The notes under the pieces were generated by a model, which saw nothing but the letters and a program-made list of their open reading frames with translations, was not told the origin of the DNA and did no database searches. From assembly GCA_021731215.1 (NCBI GenBank), contig JAKFXU010000142.1:1-9424 (forward strand): a stretch of 9,424 nucleotides of DNA. The letters are read 5' to 3'. Positions 1 to 6,385 of the stretch are shown here, one piece after another; the stretch's first letter is position 1, and every line of letters starts with the position of its first letter. The translations under genes and the position numbers were made by a program. This stretch comes from Rhodoferax sp. Lineage in GTDB: Bacteria > Pseudomonadota > Gammaproteobacteria > Burkholderiales > Burkholderiaceae_C.

Positions 1-1
1 G

Positions 2-259
2 ACGGACTGCCCGGCCTGCAGCGCCCCCAGTTTCAAGAAACAGCTCACGGCGGCGGGTTTCCAGCTCAAGGGTTCGGGCTGGTACGCCACTGATTTCAAA
101 GGTGCCGCAGCGGCCCCCGCCAGCGCTGCCACCAGCGCTGATGGCGCGGCCGCGACGCCCACGGCCGCTGCCAAGCCAACTGAGAGTTCGGCGACCAAGC
201 CAGAGGCGGCCCCGGTCTCGACCGCAGGCGGTTGCGGCGGCTCCTGCGCCTGCCATTGA
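2..259 (+). CDS. FmdB-family zinc-ribbon protein (C-terminal part)
   Basis: The reading frame is open from the left edge and ends at TGA 257-259; the start lies outside the window. The visible 85 residues begin TDCPACSAPSFKKQL. CPAC is the second cysteine pair of the small FmdB/CxxC zinc ribbon, and the first pair must lie upstream. Next comes the family-like stretch GFQLKGSGWYATDFKG. An Ala/Pro/Thr-rich linker (about visible residues 37-75) follows, then a Cys/Gly-rich tail ending GGCGGSCACH, common in proteobacterial members. The family is called a putative regulatory protein after FmdB, but its molecular role is not established. In betaproteobacteria it usually precedes a DUF502 gene and aspS, exactly the arrangement here, with 29 nt to the next start. 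I am confident of the family and not of any function. Confidence 0.85.
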   Translation, partial: TDCPACSAPSFKKQLTAAGFQLKGSGWYATDFKGAAAAPASAATSADGAAATPTAAAKPTESSATKPEAAPVSTAGGCGGSCACH

Positions 260-288
260 GGCCTTGCTGGCGCCACTCTGGAATCTCC

Positions 289-930
289 GTGCCAATCAAA
301 AAGTACCTGATCACCGGCCTGCTGGCCTGGTTGCCACTGACACTCACCATTTGGGTCTTGTTGTGGCTGGTGGGGCTGCTCGATGCCATTTTTGGTGCCT
401 TTCTGACCGCTCTTTCCGCCGTCACGCCCGATGCTGACATCCCCCTGATTGAGCAACTGCGTCATATTCCCGGCTTGGGCGTGGTGCTGGTTTTTTCCGC
501 CTTGCTGCTGACGGGGGCGCTGGTCTCCAATGTGGCGGGGCGCTGGTGGCTCAGGCAGTGGGGCAAGCTGTTCACCCGGATTCCGGTTTTCAAGTCGATT
601 TACAACAGCGTGAAAAAAGTGTCCGATACACTTTTTTCCAGCAATGGCAACGCGTTTCGCAAAGCCATGCTGGTCCAGTATCCGCGCGCCGGCGCCTGGA
701 CCATCGCGTTCCAGACCGGCACGCCGGGCGGCGAAGTGGCGCGCCATTTGGGCGCGGATTTTGTCAGTGTCTACGTGCCCACCACGCCCAACCCGACCAG
801 CGGCTTTTTCCTGATGCTGCCGCGCTCCGAAGTCATCGAGCTGCAGATGAGCGTGGATGAGGCGCTGACCTATGTGATTTCCATGGGGTCGGTGGCGCCT
901 TCAGCCGTGCTTGGCGCTCCCTCCCCCTAA
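289..930 (+). CDS. DUF502 family inner-membrane protein
   Basis: The 213-residue product starts at GTG 289 (MPIKKYLITGLLAWLPL...), which matches where family members begin. A TTG at 232 in the same frame would add 19 Arg-rich residues overlapping the fmdB end, so I rejected it. Two hydrophobic segments, at about residues 8-32 and 63-84, are probable membrane helices. After them comes a soluble region with the conserved stretch RIPVFKSIYNSVKKVSDTL (about 98-116) and, further on, VPTTPNPTSGFFLMLP. DUF502 proteins are small membrane proteins without an assigned biochemical role. The gene is 29 nt after the fmdB-like gene and 52 nt before aspS, so the three may form one transcription unit. No strong Shine-Dalgarno sequence is visible, and translational coupling to fmdB is possible. 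Confidence 0.88.
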   Translation: MPIKKYLITGLLAWLPLTLTIWVLLWLVGLLDAIFGAFLTALSAVTPDADIPLIEQLRHIPGLGVVLVFSALLLTGALVSNVAGRWWLRQWGKLFTRIPVFKSIYNSVKKVSDTLFSSNGNAFRKAMLVQYPRAGAWTIAFQTGTPGGEVARHLGADFVSVYVPTTPNPTSGFFLMLPRSEVIELQMSVDEALTYVISMGSVAPSAVLGAPSP

Positions 931-950
931 ATTCTTGTTGATAACCTGTG

Positions 951-977
951 CCGCCTTCTCAGGCGGGCTTTGAAAGC
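951..977 (+). promoter_or_regulatory. Two short hairpins in the aspS leader
   Basis: In the 52-nt gap before aspS there are two adjacent perfect inverted repeats. CCGCCT/AGGCGG spans 951-956 and 961-966 with a TCTC loop. GCTTT/AAAGC spans 967-971 and 973-977 around a single G. The second would hold the only purine-rich ribosome-binding candidate (GAAAG 972-976) in a stem. The first is GC-rich but followed by only three Ts, so it is at best a weak terminator. An attenuation or translation-control role is an inference. Confidence 0.3.
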
Positions 978-982
978 TGTCT

Positions 983-2818
983 ATGGCGATGCGCTCCCAC
1001 TATTGCGGTCTTGTGACCGAGGCCCTGCTGGGCCAAACCGTGACCCTGTGCGGCTGGGTCAACCGTCGGCGTGACCATGGCGGCGTGATTTTCGTCGATG
1101 TGCGTGATCGTGAAGGCTACGTGCAAGTGGTGTGCGACCCTGATCGTGAGCAGATGTTCAAGACCGCCGAAGGGATTCGCAACGAATTCTGCATTCAGAT
1201 CAAGGGTCTGGTGCGCGCGCGCCCGCCCGGCACCACCAATGACAACCTCAAGAGCGGCAAGATCGAGGTGCTGTGCCATGAATTGACGGTGCTCAACCCA
1301 TCGGTCACGCCCCCGTTCCAGCTCGACGATGACAACCTGAGCGAGACCACGCGCCTGACGCACCGGGTGCTCGATCTGCGCCGCCCTTACATGCAAAACA
1401 ACCTGATGCTGCGTTACCGCGTGTCCATGGAAGTGCGCAAGTTCCTCGATGCCAACGGCTTTATTGACATCGAAACCCCGATGCTGGGCAAGTCCACGCC
1501 CGAAGGCGCGCGCGACTACCTGGTGCCCAGCCGCGTCCATGACGGCCACTTTTTTGCCCTGCCGCAAAGCCCCCAGTTGTTCAAGCAGTTGTTGATGGTG
1601 GCCGGTTACGACCGCTACTACCAGATCACCAAGTGCTTCCGCGACGAGGACCTGCGCGCCGATCGCCAGCCCGAATTCACGCAGATCGATATCGAGACCT
1701 CATTCCTGAGCGAGCAGGACATCCGCGACCTGACCCAGGGCATGATTACCACCGTGTTCAAGAACACTTTGAATGTCGAGCTGGGCGAGTTCCCGGTGAT
1801 GGCCTACTCCGAGGCCATGCAGCGCTACGGCTCCGACAAACCTGACCTGCGCGTCAAGCTGGAATTTACCGAACTGACCGACGTCATGGTTGACGTTGAC
1901 TTCAAGGTATTTGCCGCTGCCGCCAGCATGAAGGACGGTCGCGTGGTGGCGCTGCGCATCCCGGGCGGCGCGCGCGAGGCCGGGGGCTTAAGCCGGGGCG
2001 AGATTGATGCCTACACCGAGTTCGTCAAGATCTACGGTGCCAAGGGTCTGGCCTATATCAAGGTCAATGAGTTGGCCAAGGGGCCGGGCGACAAGGCCCT
2101 GCGGTGGCCGGGTTTGCAGTCACCGATTGTCAAGAACATCCATGACAAAGCCCTGGCTCAAGTGCTGGAGCGCACCGGCGCCCAGGACGGCGACCTGATC
2201 TTCTTTGGTGCCGACAAGGCCAAGATCGTCAACGACGCGATTGGAGCGCTGCGCATCAAGATCGGGCACAGCGAGTTTGGCAAGAAGAATGGTTTGTTCG
2301 AGACCGGCTGGCGCCCGCTGTGGGTGGTCGACTTCCCGATGTTCGAGTTCGACGAGGACGCGCAGCGCTACAGCGCGGTGCACCACCCCTTCACCGCGCC
2401 CAAGGAGGGCCATGAAGACTGGATGGTCACGGCGCCCGAGAAGTGCATTTCGCAGGGCTACGACATGGTGCTTAACGGCTGGGAGATGGGCGGCGGTTCG
2501 GTCCGTATCCACCGCGCCGACGTGCAGCAAAAAGTGTTTGATGCCCTGAAAATCACGCCGGCCGAAGCGCAGGACAAATTCGGTTTCCTGCTCGACGCGC
2601 TGCAATACGGTGCGCCCCCGCATGGCGGCCTGGCCTTTGGGCTGGACCGCATCGTCACCCTCATGACCGGTGCCGAGTCGATCCGTGACGTGATTGCCTT
2701 CCCCAAAACCCAGCGCGCCCAATGTTTGCTGACCAAGGCACCTTCTCCCGTGGACGAGAAGCAGTTGCGCGAACTGCACATCCGGCTGCGTCCTGCCGAG
2801 CTGACCAAGCCGGTTTGA
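983..2818 (+). CDS. aspS: Aspartyl-tRNA synthetase, probably non-discriminating (Asp/Asn)
   Basis: The 611-residue protein is a full-length bacterial-type class IIb synthetase (family about 590-610) that charges tRNA-Asp with aspartate in the cytoplasm. The N-terminal OB-fold anticodon domain reads [16 protein letters not shown]...[15 protein letters not shown]. Class II motif 2 is at 218-236 ([19 protein letters not shown]). The bacterial GAD insertion lies at about 290-420, and HHPFTAP and [12 protein letters not shown] follow. Motif 3 is at 548-563 ([14 protein letters not shown]). His32 (RRRDH) and Gly83 (RARPPG) stand where P. aeruginosa non-discriminating AspRS has His and Gly; the E. 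coli discriminating enzyme has Leu (RRRDL) and a different loop. This suggests that it also makes Asp-tRNA-Asn for GatCAB amidation. ATG 983 is preferred; ATG 989 is possible. Confidence 0.97.
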   Translation: MAMRSHYCGLVTEALLGQTVTLCGWVNRRRDHGGVIFVDVRDREGYVQVVCDPDREQMFKTAEGIRNEFCIQIKGLVRARPPGTTNDNLKSGKIEVLCHELTVLNPSVTPPFQLDDDNLSETTRLTHRVLDLRRPYMQNNLMLRYRVSMEVRKFLDANGFIDIETPMLGKSTPEGARDYLVPSRVHDGHFFALPQSPQLFKQLLMVAGYDRYYQITKCFRDEDLRADRQPEFTQIDIETSFLSEQDIRDLTQGMITTVFKNTLNVELGEFPVMAYSEAMQRYGSDKPDLRVKLEFTELTDVMVDVDFKVFAAAASMKDGRVVALRIPGGAREAGGLSRGEIDAYTEFVKIYGAKGLAYIKVNELAKGPGDKALRWPGLQSPIVKNIHDKALAQVLERTGAQDGDLIFFGADKAKIVNDAIGALRIKIGHSEFGKKNGLFETGWRPLWVVDFPMFEFDEDAQRYSAVHHPFTAPKEGHEDWMVTAPEKCISQGYDMVLNGWEMGGGSVRIHRADVQQKVFDALKITPAEAQDKFGFLLDALQYGAPPHGGLAFGLDRIVTLMTGAESIRDVIAFPKTQRAQCLLTKAPSPVDEKQLRELHIRLRPAELTKPV

Positions 2819-2980
2819 CCAAGCCGGGCCGGGCGTCAGGCTCGCTTCCTCTGTTGTTCACCGTTGGCGTTTCTCGGAGCGTTGCAAATGGGCAGATGCT
2901 TGCACACAAAAAGACGCTGATGGCCAAATGAATCCATAAATTCATGCCACCTCAGCCTGTAGAGCACGTGTTGGTAATTC

Positions 2981-3095
2981 GTAGGGTGGGCAAAGCGCAG
3001 CGTGCCCACGGACGCACATTCCAGGGTGTACCACTCGCCTGGTCACTGCCGTGGTGGCTGACACCCGTGGGCACGCTGCGCTTTGCCCACCCTAC
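2981..3095. repeat. Hairpin element with perfect 30-bp inverted arms (MITE/REP-like)
   Basis: The left arm at 2981-3010 begins GTAGGGTGGGCAAAGCGCAG. The right arm at 3066-3095 is its exact reverse complement over all 30 bases. The 55-nt centre has its own stem: GGTGT 3025-3029 pairs with ACACC 3061-3065, and ACCAC 3030-3034 pairs with GTGGT 3051-3055. From general knowledge, GTAGGGTGGGCAAAGCGC...GTGCCCAC repeats are scattered between genes of many proteobacteria. No transposase gene and no clear target-site duplication are visible. It could be a non-autonomous mobile element, a REP-type structure or a strong bidirectional RNA hairpin that also ends aspS transcription. Confidence 0.85.
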
Positions 3096-3159
3096 CAGGT
3101 TCCTCAACGCGGCGCGGGCACTTCATCCCTTCAAACACCAGACCCAATGTGGCAGTTAG

Positions 3160-3202
3160 CTCCCTCTCGCCCGGCGGGCAAGGGTTGGGGAGAGTGGGGG
3201 GA
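3160..3202. repeat. Degenerate CTCCCTCTC...GGGTTGGGGAGAG intergenic repeat
   Basis: CTCCCTCTCGCCC, GGC and GGGCAAGGGTTGGGGAG form an imperfect inverted repeat. GCCC 3169-3172 pairs with GGGC 3176-3179, and CTCCC 3160-3164 pairs with GGGAG 3188-3192. It resembles the CTCCCTCTCCC...GGGAGAGGGTTGGGGTGAGGG repeats seen between genes in many proteobacteria, here with mismatches. It lies 64 bases after the large hairpin element. Confidence 0.5.
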
Positions 3203-3262
3203 GAAACCCCGAGCAATAGAAAACCAGCAGAACACGCCACATCGGTTTGAATCGCACCCTGA

Positions 3263-3276
3263 GCTCTGAACAGAGC
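3263..3276. promoter_or_regulatory. GCTCTG-AA-CAGAGC palindrome upstream of the toxin-antitoxin operon
   Basis: This is a perfect 6+6 palindrome with a 2-nt centre, 57 bases before the antitoxin start. It is a possible operator or a small hairpin at the module's left boundary. It has been identified only by symmetry. Confidence 0.3.
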
Positions 3277-3299
3277 AGTCACTCCGGATGATTGATGGC

Positions 3300-3313
3300 T
3301 AAAATGGCCATTT
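3300..3313 (+). promoter_or_regulatory. Candidate -10 box and overlapping operator of the antitoxin-toxin operon
   Basis: TAAAAT (3300-3305) matches the -10 consensus at five of six positions and lies 28 bases before the antitoxin start. The perfect 12-bp palindrome AAATGGCCATTT (3302-3313) overlaps it. Antitoxins of the Phd/YefM type bind such palindromes and repress their own operon, so this is the natural operator candidate. No good -35 box is visible at the usual spacing. Confidence 0.45.
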
Positions 3314-3320
3314 AAGTCCA

Positions 3321-3325
3321 AGGAG
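3321..3325 (+). promoter_or_regulatory. Strong Shine-Dalgarno site of the antitoxin gene
   Basis: AGGAG lies 7 nt before ATG 3333. It is the best ribosome-binding site in the window and fixes the antitoxin start. The toxin gene has only GGAGCGG inside the antitoxin end, consistent with the antitoxin being made in excess. Confidence 0.75.
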
Positions 3326-3332
3326 TCTGGCC

Positions 3333-3614
3333 ATGCAAGTCACCGCCACGGAAGCCAAGAACCGGTTCGGCTACGTCTGCTCCAGGGCCAAGAGTGAGCC
3401 GGTGTTTGTTGAAAAGGACGGTCGCGTGGACTCAGTGATTCTGTCGATCGAGGAGTTTCAGGCCATGAAGGGGGCTGTGCCCGTCAAGAGCATGGCGCAG
3501 CGTCGAGCCGAGTTCAACGAAAAATACAAGGACTGGATTGACGCGCAAAACGCTCACCATGAAACCCATGGACTATGGTGTGATGGCATGGTGGCCTGGC
3601 CCGGAGCGGTTTGA
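3333..3614 (+). CDS. Antitoxin: Phd/YefM-like N-terminus with CcdA-like C-terminus
   Basis: The 93-residue product is in two parts. Residues 1-47 (MQVTATEAKNRFGYV...KDGRVDSVILSIEEFQAM) have the Phd/YefM pattern: a short strand, the EAKNRF helix, then an S(V/I)L-(S)-EEF end. That domain dimerises and binds operator DNA. Residues 57-89 differ from Phd tails and resemble the C-terminal arm of CcdA. ETHGLWCDGMVAW keeps the spacing E-x2-G-x-(F/W)-x-D-x4-W of F-plasmid CcdA EMNGSFADENRDW, the arm that wraps CcdB. The partner downstream is indeed CcdB-like. TGA 3612-3614 is followed without a gap by the toxin ATG. Both the presence of a Phd fold and the CcdA match are read by eye; the role as the CcdB antitoxin is inferred with good support. 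Confidence 0.85.
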   Translation: MQVTATEAKNRFGYVCSRAKSEPVFVEKDGRVDSVILSIEEFQAMKGAVPVKSMAQRRAEFNEKYKDWIDAQNAHHETHGLWCDGMVAWPGAV

Positions 3615-3932
3615 ATGGCTCAATACGACGTTTACCCCAATCCGCAGCACCAGTCGCGCCCTTTTGTGCCTTACGTGATGGATGTACAAAGCGCATTGAT
3701 TGATCGCTTGGCGACGCGCTTGGTGATGCCGCTGTCGCGGGTAGGTGCCCAATTGTCGCACTTGCCGTCCAATTTGTGCCCGGTGGTCAGTGTTGAGGGT
3801 GAGAGTCTCACACTTCAGGCCCATTTGGCTGCGCCAGTGGCGGCCAGCCTGCTCAAAAATCCTGTCATGAATTTGCAGTCGCAGGCCAGTGATGTCGCCG
3901 CCGCCCTTGACGCAGTCATCTCCGGTGTCTGA
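3615..3932 (+). CDS. ccdB: CcdB-family type II toxin (DNA gyrase poison)
   Basis: The 105-residue product matches CcdB along its length: MAQYDVYPNP, YVMDVQSALIDRLATRLVMPL (about 20-40), SNLCPVVSVEGESL (about 52-65), APVAASLL, then a C-terminal helix. F-plasmid CcdB (101 residues) traps DNA gyrase as a cleavage complex. The C-terminus matters for this and is WGI in the F toxin but SGV here. From memory, the active Vibrio fischeri homologue ends TGI, so loss of the Trp alone need not mean inactivity. The start ATG directly follows the antitoxin TGA, with GGAGCGG (3603-3609) as the ribosome site, so translation is probably coupled. Its end overlaps the nudB start. Base composition looks somewhat lower in GC than flanking core genes, consistent with acquisition. 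Confidence 0.9.
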   Translation: MAQYDVYPNPQHQSRPFVPYVMDVQSALIDRLATRLVMPLSRVGAQLSHLPSNLCPVVSVEGESLTLQAHLAAPVAASLLKNPVMNLQSQASDVAAALDAVISGV

Positions 3933-4410
3933 CCCTCGTCGCTTCAAGATTCCGGAGTCCGTGCTGGTGGTGATTTACACCCCGGCGCTGGAGGTGCTGC
4001 TGATCAGAAGAGCGGACGCCCCTGATTTTTGGCAATCCGTCACCGGCAGCAAAGACGCGCTGGATGAGTCTTTCGAGCAAACAGCGGTGCGCGAGGTGCT
4101 GGAGGAGACCGGGATCGACTGCCGGCCCGGTACGCCACTTGCTGCTGGCCTGCGTGACTGGCAACTTGAAAACGTGTATCACATCTATCCGCACTGGCGC
4201 CACCGTTACGCGAGCGGCGTGACGCGCAATACCGAGCATTTGTTTGGTCTAATGGTGCCAGCCGGGACCCCGGTGCGCCTGAGTCCGCGCGAGCATAGCG
4301 CCTACCAGTGGTTGCCCTACCGGCAAGCGGCCCAGGCCTGTTTTTCACCCTCGAATGCGCAGGCTTGCTTGCTGTTGTCCAAACTGGCTGATGCCAAGGA
4401 GTCGGCATGA
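3892..4410 (+). CDS. nudB: Dihydroneopterin triphosphate diphosphatase (Nudix, NudB)
   Basis: This Nudix hydrolase of about 172 residues matches E. coli NudB (150 residues) closely: PESVLVVIYTP, then PDFWQSVTGSKDALDES, the catalytic Nudix helix REVLEETGID (about 67-76), and HRYASGVTRNTEHLF. NudB removes pyrophosphate from 7,8-dihydroneopterin triphosphate in folate synthesis and can also act on dATP. The Nudix loop has one residue more than the usual G-x5-E spacing. The start is uncertain. ATG 3892 has a weak AGG upstream. GTG 3925 would begin MSDPRRFKIPESV, closer to where relatives start, and would overlap ccdB by only 8 nt. Residues before about 12 come from DNA that also encodes the CcdB end, which favours the later start. 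The stop overlaps the next ATG as ATGA. Confidence 0.93.
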   Translation: MSPPPLTQSSPVSDPRRFKIPESVLVVIYTPALEVLLIRRADAPDFWQSVTGSKDALDESFEQTAVREVLEETGIDCRPGTPLAAGLRDWQLENVYHIYPHWRHRYASGVTRNTEHLFGLMVPAGTPVRLSPREHSAYQWLPYRQAAQACFSPSNAQACLLLSKLADAKESA

Positions 4411-5141
4411 ACATCGTGCGGGTCGCCACCTACAACATTCACAAGGGCGTGCAAGGCGTCGGGCCGCAGCGCAGGCTGGAAATCCACAACCTGGGTCACG
4501 CCGTGGAGCAGTTTGATGCCGACATTGTGTGCCTGCAGGAGGTGCGCAAGGTGCACCGGCGCGAGGAAAAGTATTTCACCCGCTGGCCGGAGCTGCCGCA
4601 AGCCGATTTTCTTGCGCCCGAAGGCTATGAGGCGGTGTACCGCACCAACGCGTTCACCCGCCATGGCGAGCATGGCAACGCCATGTTGTCGCGCTGGCCG
4701 GTGCTGGCGCACCAGCACGAAGACATTTCAGATCACCGCTTCGAGCAGCGCGGTCTGCTGCATTCGGAGGTGATGGTGCATGGCCAGGCGGTGCACGTGG
4801 TGGTGGTTCATCTCGGGCTGATTCGGGCCAGCCGCGCGCGTCAGGTGACGCAGTTGCAACACTTCATCGAGCGCGAGGTGCCGCCGGCGGCGCCGCTGCT
4901 GGTTGCCGGCGACTTCAATGACTGGGGCGCCTTGGTGCAACGTACGCTCGACACTGGAAATTTGAGAGCGTTTGAAGGGGCCCGGCAAGCCACCTTTCCG
5001 GCCCGGCTGCCGCTGGTGCAACTGGACTATGTCTATGCCAGAGGGCTGACCCCGCTGGGGGTTGAGGTGCCACGTGGGCGCGTCTGGTGGCGCATGTCCG
5101 ACCATCTGCCGCTGATCGCCGAGTTTGGCCTGCCGGACTAG
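4407..5141 (+). CDS. YbhP-like endonuclease/exonuclease/phosphatase family protein
   Basis: The 244-residue product is a single EEP domain. The divalent-metal and catalytic residues are present: N10 (ATYNIHKG), E45 (CLQEVR), H135 (VHLGL), D169/N171 (AGDFNDWG) and the terminal SDH at 231-233 (SDHLPLIAEF). YNIHKG with CLQE, and the position next to a clsB-type gene, match E. coli YbhP, which is adjacent to clsB. Members of this fold cleave phosphodiesters in nucleic acids or lipids; the substrate of YbhP is not settled. No signal peptide is seen, so a cytoplasmic location is likely. Its ATG overlaps the nudB stop (ATGA), and 11 nt separate it from the next gene, so it is probably co-transcribed with both. 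Confidence 0.88.
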   Translation: MNIVRVATYNIHKGVQGVGPQRRLEIHNLGHAVEQFDADIVCLQEVRKVHRREEKYFTRWPELPQADFLAPEGYEAVYRTNAFTRHGEHGNAMLSRWPVLAHQHEDISDHRFEQRGLLHSEVMVHGQAVHVVVVHLGLIRASRARQVTQLQHFIEREVPPAAPLLVAGDFNDWGALVQRTLDTGNLRAFEGARQATFPARLPLVQLDYVYARGLTPLGVEVPRGRVWWRMSDHLPLIAEFGLPD

Positions 5142-5152
5142 CGCGCCGACCC

Positions 5153-6385
5153 ATGTCGCCGCTTCGACCCGGTCATCAGGTGCAACTGCTGCAGGGGGCG
5201 CAGGAATTGTTTCCAGCGCTGGTGCAAGCCATTGACGCCAGCGCGCACGAAGTCCGGCTGGAGACCTATATCTTCAGCGTCGAGGCGGCCGGTGAGCGGG
5301 TCGCGGTGGCACTGGAGCGCGCTGCGCTGCGCGGCGTGGCCGTGTACCTGGTGATCGACGGCATCGGCACCCCGCGCTTGCCGCTGGAGTGGGAGCGCCG
5401 CTTTCATGCCGCTGGCGTCGAGTGGCGCATCTTCTTGCCCCTGGGGCGGCTGGGCGTGCTGATTCCCCGGCGCTGGCGCCGCTTGCACCGAAAGCTGTGT
5501 GTGGTGGACGGCCGCGTCGCCTTTTGCGGTGGCATCAATGTGCTGGACGATTTCTATGACCCGAATCATGGCACTTTGGATTCGCCTCGCTTTGACTTCG
5601 CCGTGCGGGTCACGGGGCCGCTGGTGCAGGCGGCACATGAGGCAATGACGCAGTTCTGGTGGCGTTTGCAGGCCGCCACCACGGCGCGCCAGAGCGATTT
5701 CCAGGCCGCCTGGCAGGCGCTGCAGGAAGCGGTGACGCTGGCGCTGCAGGCCCATGCCGACGCGCAGACGGAGCAGAACGCCGCAGCGCCGGTCGCCAGC
5801 GCGCTGGGTCAGAACACCCGCGCTGATCTGCTGCTGCGCGATAACGTGCGCAACCGGACCCGGATCGAACGCAGCTACCGGCAGGCGATTGGCGAAGCAC
5901 AAACCGAAATCATCATTGCCAATGCCTACTTTGTTCCAGGGCGCAAGCTGCGCAAGGGCTTGATTCATGCCGCGCAACGGGGTGTGCGGGTGCGCTTGCT
6001 GCTGCAGGGGCGGTATGAGTATTTCATGCAATACCATGCGGCCCGACCGGTATACGGCGCCTTGCTGGCGGCGGGGGTGGAGATCGACGAGTATGCGATC
6101 AGCTTTTTGCATGCCAAGGTCGCGGTCATCGACGGTCATTGGGCGACGGTCGGCTCCTCCAACCTGGACCCCCTGAGTCTGCTGCTGGCGCGCGAGGCCA
6201 ATGTGGTGGTGGACGATGTGGCGTTCGCGCAGGATTTGCGCGCGCGACTGGAGCACGCCATGTCGCAGGGCGTTCGCGTCGATCCGGCCGCCTATGCCAA
6301 CCGGCCGTGGCGCCAGCGTCTGCTCGAGCGCATCGCGTTCGGCGTGATGCGGGTGCTGTTGTTCCTGCATGGAAGTCGCTATTAA
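5153..6385 (+). CDS. clsB: Cardiolipin synthase B (phospholipase D family)
   Basis: The 410-residue product has two intact HKD motifs. LHRKLCVVD has H112, K114 and D119, and LHAKVAVID has H320, K322 and D327; the latter is followed by GSSNLDPLSL. Between and before them lie LETYIF, IANAYFVPG and RGVRVRLLLQG, as in E. coli ClsB (413 residues). ClsB joins phospholipids into cardiolipin at the inner membrane; like it, this protein lacks the N-terminal membrane helices of ClsA. An Ala/Gln-rich insert lies at about 175-220 between the two halves. The same frame is open from 5087, but ATG 5153 fits the family N-terminus (MSPLRPGHQVQLLQG), and earlier starts would overlap the ybhP-like gene. The stop TAA lies inside a small hairpin repeat. 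Confidence 0.92.
   Translation: MSPLRPGHQVQLLQGAQELFPALVQAIDASAHEVRLETYIFSVEAAGERVAVALERAALRGVAVYLVIDGIGTPRLPLEWERRFHAAGVEWRIFLPLGRLGVLIPRRWRRLHRKLCVVDGRVAFCGGINVLDDFYDPNHGTLDSPRFDFAVRVTGPLVQAAHEAMTQFWWRLQAATTARQSDFQAAWQALQEAVTLALQAHADAQTEQNAAAPVASALGQNTRADLLLRDNVRNRTRIERSYRQAIGEAQTEIIIANAYFVPGRKLRKGLIHAAQRGVRVRLLLQGRYEYFMQYHAARPVYGALLAAGVEIDEYAISFLHAKVAVIDGHWATVGSSNLDPLSLLLAREANVVVDDVAFAQDLRARLEHAMSQGVRVDPAAYANRPWRQRLLERIAFGVMRVLLFLHGSRY

Larger units (their letters stand above)
2819..3332. other. 514-base gene-free region rich in repeats
   Basis: No convincing gene lies between aspS and the antitoxin gene. Short open frames here run through inverted repeats and show no recognisable domain. 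The region holds a large hairpin element (2981-3095), a degenerate CTCCCTC-type repeat (3160-3202), two perfect palindromes near the right end (3263-3276 and 3302-3313) and the antitoxin's Shine-Dalgarno site. I see no clear intrinsic terminator right after aspS. A small palindrome, ATGAAT/ATTCAT, sits at 2928-2945. Confidence 0.75.

Noticed and set aside
232..288. N-terminal extension of the DUF502 protein from TTG 232
   Set aside because: The 19 residues are Arg-rich and read from the fmdB 3' end in another frame. GTG 289 matches the family start.
102..437. 111-codon plus-strand frame over the fmdB/DUF502 junction
   Set aside because: It is Arg/Pro-rich and overlaps two recognised genes in another frame.
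959..1567. 202-codon open frame on the minus strand
   Set aside because: It is opposite the N-terminal half of aspS, with antisense-type composition and no domain.
2120..2779. 219-codon open frame on the minus strand
   Set aside because: It is opposite the catalytic part of aspS and shows no recognisable domain.
2981..3095. CRISPR array or insertion sequence
   Set aside because: There are only two arms, in inverted orientation, with no regularly spaced direct repeats and no transposase gene.
3043..3321. Small genes within the repeat region, on either strand
   Set aside because: The frames run through the hairpin arm and the CTCCCTC repeat and show no domain or ribosome site.
5087..5152. 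N-terminal extension of clsB
   Set aside because: It overlaps the ybhP-like gene, is Arg/Ala-rich and unlike ClsB. ATG 5153 fits the family start.
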